DNA of 64,000 bases, taken from the NCBI GenBank assembly GCA_019119045.1, contig DWXS01000050.1, positions 54,595 to 118,594 of the forward strand. Reading direction: 5' to 3'. The position numbers and the translations under genes are program-made. Under the pieces are notes generated by a model, which worked only from the letters and a program-made list of their open reading frames with translations, had not been told where the DNA came from and did not search any database. Position 1 is the stretch's first letter. Each line of letters begins with the position of its first letter. Source of the DNA: Candidatus Mailhella merdavium. Lineage in GTDB: Bacteria; Desulfobacterota; Desulfovibrionia; Desulfovibrionales; Desulfovibrionaceae. Of this stretch, positions 18,622 to 26,995 are shown one piece after another.

Positions 18622-19209
18622 TCAGCGTTCCAGCCAGTCGGCCAGACGTTCGCTGTATTCTTCGGGAGTCCAGGTCATATGATCGTACATGCCTGCCAGC
18701 TTGCGCTGGCGCGAAGCTTCGGAGAGCATCAGGGCGGCGGCCACGGAGACGTTGAAGCTCTGGATCATGCCGTACATGGGAATATAGACTTCCCCGTCCA
18801 CAAGCGGCAGCAGCTCCGGCGAAACGCCTGCATGTTCGTTGCCCATGATAATGGCCGTAGGCACGGTAAAATCATAATCAGATACGGGCTTCGCCTCCGG
18901 CGAGCAGCTTGTGGCCAGCACCTGAAACTTCCCGTCGCGCAGCGTCTGCATAAGCTCTTCACGACTGCCGTGACGCAGAGTTTCCACCCATTTGCGGGCG
19001 GAAGCCGACGTTTTTTTGCTTAATGCGGGAAAGGGCGCGTGCGTGTAATACAGATGCACTCCGGCCACGCCGAAGGCGTCACAACTGCGATAAATGGCCG
19101 ACACGTTATGCGGATCGTGGATATTGTCCAGCACCAGAGTGAGATCCTTCTGACGCTGACCGAGTACTTTTTCGATCTTGGCGCGACGGCGTTCAGTCAT
19201 GCTGCGCAT
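18622..19209 (-). CDS. trmH: tRNA (guanosine-2'-O-)-methyltransferase, SpoU/TrmH family
   Basis: A 195-aa SPOUT methyltransferase. Motif 1 LVLDNIHDPHNVSAIYRSCDAFG, motif 2 IIMGNEHAGVS and motif 3 IPMYGMIQSFNVSVAAALMLSEA form the trefoil-knot SAM site and closely follow TrmH (Gm18 of tRNA). The ATG at 19209 is preceded by GGAG at 8 nt and overlaps the asnS stop region, so the two are translationally linked. A TTG two codons upstream is an alternative. Confidence 0.88.
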   Translation of the reverse strand: MRSMTERRRAKIEKVLGQRQKDLTLVLDNIHDPHNVSAIYRSCDAFGVAGVHLYYTHAPFPALSKKTSASARKWVETLRHGSREELMQTLRDGKFQVLATSCSPEAKPVSDYDFTVPTAIIMGNEHAGVSPELLPLVDGEVYIPMYGMIQSFNVSVAAALMLSEASRQRKLAGMYDHMTWTPEEYSERLADWLER

Positions 19210-19211
19210 GA

Positions 19212-20594
19212 TCAAAACTCCAGAGATCCGGTTGTACGGGGGAAGGGCAGTACGTCGCGGATATTGGCAATACCGGTGAGCAGCATGATCAGACGCTCAA
19301 AGCCCATGCCGAATCCGGAATGAGGCACGCTCCCGAAACGGCGCAGATCAAGATACCACCAGTAATCCTCAATCTTCTGTCCCAATTCCCCGATACGTGC
19401 TTCCAGCACGTCAAGGCGTTCCTCACGCTGACTGCCGCCAATCAGTTCTCCGATGCGGGGAACCAGCAGATCCATGGCCGCCACGGTTTCTCCATCGTCA
19501 TTCAGGCGCATGTAAAAGGCCTTGATATCCTTGGGATAATCATAAACCGTGACCGGAGCCTTGAAATGTTCCTCCGTAAGAAAACGCTCATGCTCGGTCT
19601 GGAGATCCGTGCCGAAGGAGACGGGATATTCAAATTTTCTGCCGCTCTTCTGCAATATGTCCACGGCGTCCCTGTACGAGACGCGCACAAAATCCCTGTC
19701 CACAAGCTGGCGGAGGCTGTCCACGAGACCGGGGGCCACGAATTTATCGAACAGGGCGAGATCAGCCTCGCAGTTTTCCAGCGTATGCCGGGCGGCATGA
19801 CGGATCAGACCTTCCCCCAGTTCCATGTTGTCCCAGATGTCGGCAAAGGCCACTTCCGGTTCGATCATCCAGAATTCCGCAGCATGGCGGGGCGTGTTGG
19901 AATTCTCCGCACGGAAGGTGGGGCCGAAGGTATATATTTTTCCCAGAGCCGTGGCCATGGCCTCGCCCTCGAGCTGACCGGATACCGTGAGACTGGCCGC
20001 CTTGCCGAAAAAGTCTTCGGCAAAGGGATCGCTGCCTTCCTTCGGTCTGTAGTCGACGGGAAGAGTGGTCACACGGAACATTTCCCCGGCGCCTTCGCAG
20101 TCCGATCCCGTCAGAATGGGCGTATGCACATAGAAAAAGCCCTGGCTGCGGAAATAATCATGCACCGCGAGAGCCGCGTGGGAACGGATGCGGAACGCCG
20201 CGCCGTACTTGTTGGTACGCGGGCGCAGATGCGCGATGGTACGCAGAAATTCGTCGGAATGGCGTTTTTTCTGCAGAGGGAAGGTTTCCGGATCGGCCAG
20301 ACCGAAGACGGTCATGTTTTTTGCCCGCACTTCCCATTTCTGCCCCTTGCCGGGAGATTCCACCAGTTCGCCCTCGATTTTGACCGAAGCCCCGGTATTT
20401 ACGCCTTCCAGAACATACCAGGCGGGAGTGCCTTCATCAATGATGCACTGAAGGTTAGCCAGACAGGAACCGTCGTTGAGTTCCAGAAAAGTAAAGGTTT
20501 TGGAATCTCGACGGGTACGAACCCAGCCGCAGACCTTGATATCCTGACGCGGAGCGTCGGCCGCAAGAACTTCGCTGATTACGGTGCGCTGCAT
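19212..20594 (-). CDS. asnS: Asparaginyl-tRNA synthetase
   Basis: A 460-aa class IIb aminoacyl-tRNA synthetase. The N-terminal OB fold ([23 protein letters not shown]) binds the anticodon; the class II core shows [21 protein letters not shown] (motif 2) and [12 protein letters not shown] (motif 3). The AsnRS rather than AspRS assignment rests on length and overall motif spacing. Presence of AsnRS implies direct asparaginylation of tRNA-Asn. It is the first gene of the asnS-trmH pair. Confidence 0.94.
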   Translation of the reverse strand: MQRTVISEVLAADAPRQDIKVCGWVRTRRDSKTFTFLELNDGSCLANLQCIIDEGTPAWYVLEGVNTGASVKIEGELVESPGKGQKWEVRAKNMTVFGLADPETFPLQKKRHSDEFLRTIAHLRPRTNKYGAAFRIRSHAALAVHDYFRSQGFFYVHTPILTGSDCEGAGEMFRVTTLPVDYRPKEGSDPFAEDFFGKAASLTVSGQLEGEAMATALGKIYTFGPTFRAENSNTPRHAAEFWMIEPEVAFADIWDNMELGEGLIRHAARHTLENCEADLALFDKFVAPGLVDSLRQLVDRDFVRVSYRDAVDILQKSGRKFEYPVSFGTDLQTEHERFLTEEHFKAPVTVYDYPKDIKAFYMRLNDDGETVAAMDLLVPRIGELIGGSQREERLDVLEARIGELGQKIEDYWWYLDLRRFGSVPHSGFGMGFERLIMLLTGIANIRDVLPFPRTTGSLEF

Positions 20595-20710
20595 ATATGG
20601 GACTCCTCTTCCCCGTACGGGGAGGCGACCCCGCCAAAAAGGGGCCGGTCACGACTTGAAATCAATCGCCCGTGGGGCGCGTCGTTTTCAGAAAAACAAC
20701 GGAAACATAT

Positions 20711-20752
20711 AAAAAAACGGCACCCGGAACAGGGCCGGACGCCGTTTTTTTT
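20711..20752 (-). terminator. Rho-independent terminator between lipoprotein gene and asnS
   Basis: An ACGGC/GCCGT stem with an inner CCGG pairing, flanked by seven A on the left and eight T on the right, so it can work in both directions. It would end the lipoprotein transcript coming from the right. Confidence 0.75.
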
Positions 20753-20845
20753 ATCGCAGGGCATGAGAAAGGGCAATCCTTTCATCTACCCGCGCCGTCA
20801 GGGTAGGGAGTGCCCTTTTTTCAAAAGGGCAGCTTTTCATTCCCT

Positions 20846-21241
20846 TCATTGCTCCACCTGAATTTCATACCAGCCCTTTTCTCCCATACAGGCGCGATAT
20901 ACGGTATCCCTCGCCTCCTCATAGCGGGAAACAGCATCCATAAGCTGCTCCTGTCTTTCTTCATATTCGCGCATTCTCCGCTCATATTCCCAATAGGCAA
21001 ACGTGCCGGGAGGCGGAGGAGGCGCGAAATACAGATTGACGTTATTTCCCGCCGGAACATTCTGAAAAGGAAAGGCTTTGTATGCGCGTTCGAGGCAGGC
21101 GGCCCTGTCCCGATTGAATATGCCGGGATTGGCCGTTTCCAGGCCGTACTGGTCGTGGTACATGCGAGTGACCATACACGCGGAAAGGACGGGGAGAGCA
21201 GCAGCCAGAAGCAGAGCCGGAAGTTTACGGAAACGACGCAT
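20846..21241 (-). CDS. Small lipoprotein of unknown function
   Basis: 131 aa. MRRFRKLPALLLAAALPVLSAC is a lipoprotein signal with lipobox LSAC; the mature part has a PPPPPG segment and a charged helical tail (EYERRMREYEERQEQL). The ATG at 21241 follows GGAGG at 6 nt. It is likely anchored in the outer membrane. No family recognised; four mature cysteines besides the lipidated one could form disulfides. Confidence 0.78.
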   Translation of the reverse strand: MRRFRKLPALLLAAALPVLSACMVTRMYHDQYGLETANPGIFNRDRAACLERAYKAFPFQNVPAGNNVNLYFAPPPPPGTFAYWEYERRMREYEERQEQLMDAVSRYEEARDTVYRACMGEKGWYEIQVEQ

Positions 21242-21364
21242 GAAAAACCTCCTCTGGTCATCAGATATGGCCGGAAGAAGAGCAGAAGAGGTCTTATCCC
21301 GGAGCGTGTCCGGAACCCCTTTTTCTCCCTGAGACAGGGGTGCGCTCCGCTTCAGCATACGCAG

Positions 21365-21395
21365 GCTGTCGGCAGACAGAGCATCTGCCGACAGC
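21365..21395 (-). terminator. Hairpin downstream of folD
   Basis: A 12-bp perfect stem GCTGTCGGCAGA/TCTGCCGACAGC with a 7-nt loop, 13 nt after the folD stop, extended by ACGCAG/CTGCGT arms. The T-run lies on the plus-strand side, so its direction is ambiguous. Confidence 0.5.
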
Positions 21396-21407
21396 TTTTT
21401 CTGCGTC

Positions 21408-22274
21408 TTAAAGTGCAAGACGACTTTTCCAGGCCTGCACGGTATTGGAAAGCAGCATGGCGATGGTCATGGGCCCGACCCCGCCGGGTACGGGAGTAAT
21501 GGCCGAACATTTTTCCGCCACGGCGGCAAAATCCACATCGCCGCACAAACGGGCCTTGCCGCCTTCTTCAATACGGTTGATACCCACGTCGATCACGACG
21601 GCGCCGGGTTTGACCATGTCCGCACCGATGAAGCGGGGATTCCCCAATGCAGTACACAAAATATCGGCCGAACGACATTCCTCCGCGAGATTGGCCGTCC
21701 GGGAATGACACATGGTCACTGTGGCATCCCGCCCCTTTGATCCGAGCAGCAGAGCAAGAGGACGCCCTACCAGACTGCTGCGGCCTACAACCACGGCTTT
21801 TTTTCCGCTGGTGGAAATGCCGTAACGATCCAGTAGACGCATGACGCCGGCCGGAGTACAGGGCTGAAGGCCGGGACGACCGAGTGCAAGCAGTCCCTGA
21901 TTGTGGGGAGTAAGACCGTCCACATCCTTTTCCGGGCTGATGCGCGATATGCAGGCGTCGGCATCCAGTCCACGGGGCAGGGGAAGCTGAAGCAGAATGC
22001 CGTCCACATCCCTTTCTGCATTAAGGCCCGCAATAACATCTTCAAGTTCGTTCTGAGACACGGAAGCAGGCAGACGCACGGTACGGGCGTTCATCCCCAC
22101 TTCCAGCGCGGCCTTTTCCTTGTTGCGCACATACACCTGCGAAGCCGGGTCGTCTCCGGCAAGAATTACCGCAAGCCCGGGGGCGCGTCCCGCCCGGGGC
22201 AGAAGAGAGGCAATCTCTTCTCGGAGAGCCGCGCGGGTCTCGGCGGCAGTGCTTTTTCCGTCCAGTATCAGCAT
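21408..22274 (-). CDS. folD: Bifunctional methylenetetrahydrofolate dehydrogenase/cyclohydrolase
   Basis: Interconverts 5,10-methylene-THF and 10-formyl-THF. Signatures: YVRNKEKAALEVGM (catalytic Lys), DGILLQLPLP, SPEKDVDGL, the GRSSLVGRPLALLL NADP site, and TPVPGGVGPMTIAMLL near the C-terminus. The 288-aa length is normal. A GGGAG site precedes the ATG. It supplies the formyl donor used by Fmt encoded upstream. Confidence 0.96.
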   Translation of the reverse strand: MLILDGKSTAAETRAALREEIASLLPRAGRAPGLAVILAGDDPASQVYVRNKEKAALEVGMNARTVRLPASVSQNELEDVIAGLNAERDVDGILLQLPLPRGLDADACISRISPEKDVDGLTPHNQGLLALGRPGLQPCTPAGVMRLLDRYGISTSGKKAVVVGRSSLVGRPLALLLGSKGRDATVTMCHSRTANLAEECRSADILCTALGNPRFIGADMVKPGAVVIDVGINRIEEGGKARLCGDVDFAAVAEKCSAITPVPGGVGPMTIAMLLSNTVQAWKSRLAL

Positions 22275-22343
22275 GAAAACTCCCGGCTTGTATTGATGTT
22301 TTCCCTTCTTGTTCCTGCGAAAAGCGGCTACAGCCCGTAAAGA

Positions 22344-24767
22344 TCAACCAATGACCTGACGGGGTTTGCCTCCAGGGGGGGGAGGCCCGATAAGGCCGTC
22401 CTGCTCCATCTGATCCACGAAACGCGCGGCCTTGTTAAAGCCTATGCGGTAACGCTGCTGGAGCTTTGAAATGGAAACGAAGCCCTTTTCCCGTGCAAAT
22501 TGCACAGCTTCCGCGTACAGGGGGTCGTCGATCACGTCGTTTTTATCAAAAGCTCCTTCTCCGCGTTCCCCGCTGAAACTTCCGTCCTGACCTGCTTCAC
22601 CGTAATCGCGGAAATCAACCTTATAGTCGGGACTGCGCAGCTTTTTCCAATGACCGACGACTGCTTCAACTTCCGCATCGCTCACATAGGCCCCATGCAG
22701 ACGATGCAGCTTGCCGTTGCTGGCCTTGAGAAGCATATCCCCGTTGCCGAGCAGGGCCTCGGCTCCCCCCTGATCGATAATGATGCGCGATTCCGTGGGG
22801 CCGGAAGTACGAAAAGCGATACGGCTGGGAAGGTTGGCCTTGATCAGACCGGTCACGACGTCGGCACGCGGGCTTTGCGTGGCAAGAATGAGATGAATGC
22901 CGGCCGCACGGGCCTTCTGACCCAGGCGGGCAATGGCGCTTTCTATTTCCTTGCCCTTGTTCAGAATGAGATCTCCGAATTCGTCCACCACGATGACGAT
23001 ATAGGGCAGAGGAGAAAGCTCTTCCCCTTTGCGAGATCGGGGATCTTCCATGGTGCGCACCTTGCGGTTGAAATCGTCCAGCTTGCGCACGCCGAGTTCG
23101 TTGAGCAGAACATAACGCCGTTCCATCTCGTCCACAGCCCACATCAGAGCGTTGCGGGCAAGATCCATATCCGAAACAACCGGATGCACCAGATGGGGAA
23201 GTTCATCATATACCTGAAATTCCACCACCTTGGGGTCGATAAGCAGCAGCTTTACCTCGTCGGGTCTGGCCTTGTACAGCAGACTGAGCAGAATGGCATT
23301 GAGGCAGACGCTCTTGCCTGCGCCCGTCGCCCCTGCCAGCAGCAGATGAGGCATTCTGGCCAGATCGTCGGTACGCGGCGCACCAGCAATGTCCTTGCCC
23401 AGAGCAAGCGTCAGCAGAGAAGGAGCAGAGCGGAAGGCATCGTTCTGGATGATGTCCCGAAAACGCACCACGGCGCGTTTTTCATTGGGAACCTCCACTC
23501 CCACGGTATCCGTCCCCGGTATGGGAGCCTGCACGCGCACGGCCTCCGCCTTGAGACTCATGGCGATATCCTGGGAAAGCGGAGCGAAACGTCCGGCCTT
23601 GACCCCCGGCGCAGGACGCAGAGCAAACAGGGTAATCACAGGCCCGGGACTGATATGATCCAGCTCCGCAGTGACCCCGAAATTTTGCAGACACTCCATC
23701 AGCGCCGCACCCTTGCGCTCAAGCAGAGCCTGATCCGGTTTCTGAGAACTTTCTTCTTTTGAAGACTGCGTCAGCAAATCGAGGGAAGGGAGCGGAAGGC
23801 GTGCGTCTTCTCCGGCAGTCTCTCCATTTCCGCCGCCATGCAGGAAGCCGAACAGGCCCTTGCCTTCCTTCTTCTGAGGCGTTTTTTCCGCGGATGCCGT
23901 TCCAACGGTCGGCGTACCTTCTTTCTCGCGGGACGAAGAGGAATCAGAATCCTTTTCCGTTTTTGCCGTGGGCCGTTCATCCTGAACAGGCTCCGCTTGT
24001 TCAGGAGCAGTCTTTACAGAAGAAGAAACGGACGGACGGGAAGGCTCTGCGCTTTCCTTCCGCACAGGTTCAATATCAATGATACCGCCTTCTTTCTTTT
24101 TCCGTCCGAAGCTGATGCTGAAAAGACCTTTAAACTTTTCAGACACAGGCTTTGCTTTCGGCGGTGCGGAAAAAACAGATTCTGCCTTTCCTCTGGCGGA
24201 GAGAGAAGGAAGTTTTGCTTTGGGCAGACGTTTCATCCTGTCTGCCGTCGCTCTGACGCCGCGCCCGGCAAGCGCGAGCCAGGAAATACGGAACGAAAGC
24301 TCCATGGCAGCCAGCAGAGCGAAAAACCACACCAGAGCGGAACCGGCCGGGCTGAAAACCTGATCGCTTCTGGCATAGAGCCATGCTCCGAGAAACCCGC
24401 CGCCCCGAACATCCTTGATACCGATGTTCCAGGCTTCGGCTGCCGTCAAGAGACAGGCGGACAAAAGCAGATAACCTATCCAGCGATACCAGGGCAGGAC
24501 AAAAAAGCGGTTCATGAGTCCCGCTCCCATACCGAGGAAAAAGAGCGCCCAGAGATAGGAGGCAAAACCGAAAATATCTGTAAGAAGGCCTGCGAGGCAG
24601 GCGCCGAAAAGTCCGGCGGAATTTTTGATGGCGGCGCCGCCGCTGACCGTATGATTGAGGGTGGGGTCCTTGACGTCGTAGGACCACAGGCTGAGAAGAA
24701 TCAGCAGCCCGCAAAAGACGAAGAAAAGACCTGTCAGCTCACGGATGAGTTTCTGCCCGTTCATCAA
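22344..24767 (-). CDS. ftsK: DNA translocase FtsK/SpoIIIE
   Basis: An 807-aa protein: four N-terminal membrane helices (about 10-165), a Pro/Lys/Glu/Ser-rich linker (about 190-345), RecA-like motor with Walker A GATGAGKS and Walker B VIVVDEFGDL, and a C-terminal winged-helix gamma domain (residues about 735-800) that reads KOPS-type sequences. It pumps chromosome ends through the septum for dimer resolution. The linker is short compared with E. coli FtsK, as usual outside enterics. It ends 69 nt before the folD start. Confidence 0.95.
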   Translation of the reverse strand: MMNGQKLIRELTGLFFVFCGLLILLSLWSYDVKDPTLNHTVSGGAAIKNSAGLFGACLAGLLTDIFGFASYLWALFFLGMGAGLMNRFFVLPWYRWIGYLLLSACLLTAAEAWNIGIKDVRGGGFLGAWLYARSDQVFSPAGSALVWFFALLAAMELSFRISWLALAGRGVRATADRMKRLPKAKLPSLSARGKAESVFSAPPKAKPVSEKFKGLFSISFGRKKKEGGIIDIEPVRKESAEPSRPSVSSSVKTAPEQAEPVQDERPTAKTEKDSDSSSSREKEGTPTVGTASAEKTPQKKEGKGLFGFLHGGGNGETAGEDARLPLPSLDLLTQSSKEESSQKPDQALLERKGAALMECLQNFGVTAELDHISPGPVITLFALRPAPGVKAGRFAPLSQDIAMSLKAEAVRVQAPIPGTDTVGVEVPNEKRAVVRFRDIIQNDAFRSAPSLLTLALGKDIAGAPRTDDLARMPHLLLAGATGAGKSVCLNAILLSLLYKARPDEVKLLLIDPKVVEFQVYDELPHLVHPVVSDMDLARNALMWAVDEMERRYVLLNELGVRKLDDFNRKVRTMEDPRSRKGEELSPLPYIVIVVDEFGDLILNKGKEIESAIARLGQKARAAGIHLILATQSPRADVVTGLIKANLPSRIAFRTSGPTESRIIIDQGGAEALLGNGDMLLKASNGKLHRLHGAYVSDAEVEAVVGHWKKLRSPDYKVDFRDYGEAGQDGSFSGERGEGAFDKNDVIDDPLYAEAVQFAREKGFVSISKLQQRYRIGFNKAARFVDQMEQDGLIGPPPPGGKPRQVIG

Positions 24768-24993
24768 AAATCCTCTTGTCCCTCGGGAACTGCATGTTCC
24801 GAGGGGCGGGGCCGGGTAAGACGCTCCGGGAAGAAGGGAAGCAAGGAGGATGAGGACGGCATTATCGTTGACGTTTCCCTCTCTGCCGGGAAGTTATGCC
24901 GTGAGGGGCGAATCCTTCTTCCGCCGTCATACCCCGAAACTTCACAGCAGGCTATGATTCGGGGCATGACGGTCAGAGGTCTCTTTCCATCCC

Positions 24994-25551
24994 CTATTCG
25001 CGGCCGAGATACTCGCCGCTGCGGGTATCAACCTTGATCATGTCGCCTTCGTTGACGAAAATCGGCACCTGCACCACAACGCCGGTTTCCAGCGTAGCGG
25101 GCTTGGTGACGTTGGATACGGTGTCGCCCTTCGCGCCGGGTTCGGTTTTCACAACCTTGAGCACCAGGCTGAGGGGAATTTCGATATCAATGGGTTCGCC
25201 GTTGTACAACAGCACGCGGCACTGCTGACCGTCCAGCAGATAATTCGACTTGCCGTCCGTCACTTCTTCCTTGAGATGCAGCTGTTCATAGGTGGTCAGA
25301 TCCATGAAGATGAGATCGTCGCCGTCATGATAGAGGAACTGCATGTCGCGCTGTTCCATGTCGGGACGGCCGACCTTTTCCCCGGAGCGGAAAGTGTTGT
25401 CCACAATGCGGCCGTTAAGAATATTGCGCAGCTTGGTGCGGACCATGGCTCCGCCCTTGCCCGGTTTGAAGTGCTGGAATTCGACGATTTCGTAAGGGGT
25501 ACCGTCCAGTTCGATTTTCAGGCCTCTGCGGAAGTCGGTGGTGGAATACAT
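24994..25551 (-). CDS. efp: Translation elongation factor P
   Basis: A 185-aa three-OB-fold protein that relieves ribosome stalling at polyproline. The tip of domain I reads [10 protein letters not shown], giving a lysine at the position (about 34) that is modified in many bacteria; no epmA/epmB-type modification gene is in the window. The C-terminal [25 protein letters not shown] is the diagnostic end of EF-P. Aro-efp pairing is seen: aroQ ends 45 nt upstream. Confidence 0.96.
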   Translation of the reverse strand: MYSTTDFRRGLKIELDGTPYEIVEFQHFKPGKGGAMVRTKLRNILNGRIVDNTFRSGEKVGRPDMEQRDMQFLYHDGDDLIFMDLTTYEQLHLKEEVTDGKSNYLLDGQQCRVLLYNGEPIDIEIPLSLVLKVVKTEPGAKGDTVSNVTKPATLETGVVVQVPIFVNEGDMIKVDTRSGEYLGRE

Positions 25552-25596
25552 GTTGTCTCCGTAATGGTGTTTTTAATTAATTATGGATAAGGGCGA

Positions 25597-26091
25597 TCAT
25601 ATCTCCACTGCGCGGGAGCGCCCCTGTTCCCGTATATGATGGACGAGAGCCTGCACGGCCAGAGCATAGGAAGCCAGACCGAAGCCGGAAATCACGCCGA
25701 TGCAGCGTTTCGCCATATAGCTCCGCTGACGTACGGGATCCTCCGTGCGGGCAAACACATTGCTGATATGCACCTCGACGCAGGGAACGTCTATCCATGC
25801 CAGACAGTCGGCAAGCGCAAGGCTGGTATGGGTATAGGCTCCGGCATTGAAGGCAATGCCGTCCGCATGACCCGGCCCGCTCTCTCTGGTCTTTTCCAGA
25901 CGGTCAATAAGCTCGCCTTCATGGTTGGACTGAAAATAATCCAGCTCAACGGCTTCCTCTCCCGGCCGGGAAGGGCCGAGCATATCCCGGATCAGCGCAA
26001 AGGCGGCATCCATGCCTTCCCCTCCGTATATTTCCGGCTGACGTCTGCCGAGAACGCCGAGATTTGGACCATTGAGAATCAGAATTTTCAT
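25597..26091 (-). CDS. aroQ: Type II 3-dehydroquinate dehydratase
   Basis: Third step of the shikimate pathway. ILNGPNLGVLGRRQPEIYG holds the catalytic Tyr, FQSNHEGELID and IAFNAGAYTHTS the substrate loops, and VEVHISNVFARE-like VEVHISNVFART the catalytic His. The methionine at 26091 was chosen: GGAAGG lies 9 nt upstream and type II enzymes start with KILILNGPN. 164 aa, slightly above the usual ~150. Divergent from yihA. Confidence 0.94.
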   Translation of the reverse strand: MKILILNGPNLGVLGRRQPEIYGGEGMDAAFALIRDMLGPSRPGEEAVELDYFQSNHEGELIDRLEKTRESGPGHADGIAFNAGAYTHTSLALADCLAWIDVPCVEVHISNVFARTEDPVRQRSYMAKRCIGVISGFGLASYALAVQALVHHIREQGRSRAVEI

Positions 26092-26192
26092 CGGGTGCAT
26101 CCTTCCGGAAACGGGAAGGCCAGTTCCGGCGGTCTGTGCCGCGTTGCCTTTTGTCCCGGACAAGGCTAGAGTTTTTGTCTCGCAAAGCGATC

Positions 26193-26221
26193 AGTTTTGT
26201 CGATACCGTCCGTCTTGTCAA
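26193..26221 (-). promoter_or_regulatory. Candidate sigma-70-type promoter for aroQ-efp
   Basis: On the minus strand TTGACA, a 17-nt spacer and AAAACT. The -35 is perfect, the -10 poor. It lies about 100 nt upstream of the aroQ start in the divergent aroQ/yihA gap. Confidence 0.35.
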
Positions 26222-26275
26222 CATCGGGGTCCTTCCTTCCGGAAGGGAACTCCGCTTCCTTTCCAGCGAGATACC

Positions 26276-26995
26276 ATGTCCCAGAATCAGAATGTCCCTT
26301 CAGAGGCACAGACAGAAAAATCCGCCGTGCCGAAGCGTGAATCCACGCTAGAACTGGCCGCTACGCTGTACACCCGCGATCAGCTCCGCGAAGCCCTCGC
26401 GTCTCTGGGAGATACCCCGCAGATTGCCCTGGCCGGACGCTCGAATGTGGGTAAATCCTCCCTGCTCAACGCGCTTGCGAGGCGAAGACAGCTTGCCAAG
26501 GTCAGCTCCACTCCCGGCAAGACACGTTCCGTCAATCTGTTCCGGGCCGTTCCCGACGGTTTCTATCTTACCGATCTGCCCGGCTACGGTTACGCCCGAC
26601 GGGGCAGAGAGGAACGCCGGGCCTGGGGCGAGCTTATCGGAGAGTATCTGACGGGCACGCCGAGCCTCCGGGCTGTCATCCTGCTGCTGGACTGCCGCCT
26701 GCCTCCCCAGCAGGCGGATAAAGACATGGTCGATTATGCCCGCTCTCATGCTCTGCCCATTCTCGCCGTACTGACAAAGGCGGATAAATGCAATCAGCGC
26801 GAACGTGAGGCACGGCGCAAGGAATGGGCTTCTTTCCTGCGGGGAAAGGCTCCTCTGCCCGTATCGGCAAAAAGCGGTATGGGAATGAGTAAATTATGGG
26901 AGCTGCTGCGACAGGCGGCAGGTACGGCGGAAACGGGAGAGGAGGAAGGAGAAGAAGCCGGAAAGCCCCGGACGGAGGGCGAAGCTCATGCTTGA
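26276..26995 (+). CDS. yihA: Ribosome-biogenesis GTPase YihA/YsxC (EngB)
   Basis: A 239-aa TRAFAC GTPase. G1 AGRSNVGKS, the G2 region TPGKTRSVNLF, G3 DLPGYGYA and G4 TKADK are all present; it assists assembly of the large ribosomal subunit. The start at 26276 was chosen because it gives a normal-length N-terminus; the ORF extends 68 unlikely codons upstream. The acidic C-terminal tail (EEEGEEAG) is longer than average. The stop overlaps the helicase start by 8 nt. Confidence 0.93.
   Translation: MSQNQNVPSEAQTEKSAVPKRESTLELAATLYTRDQLREALASLGDTPQIALAGRSNVGKSSLLNALARRRQLAKVSSTPGKTRSVNLFRAVPDGFYLTDLPGYGYARRGREERRAWGELIGEYLTGTPSLRAVILLLDCRLPPQQADKDMVDYARSHALPILAVLTKADKCNQREREARRKEWASFLRGKAPLPVSAKSGMGMSKLWELLRQAAGTAETGEEEGEEAGKPRTEGEAHA

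Noticed and set aside
24779..24805. CCCTCGG-GAAC hairpin in the efp-ftsK gap considered as a tRNA fragment
   Set aside because: Only a simple stem-loop; no cloverleaf or T-loop sequence.
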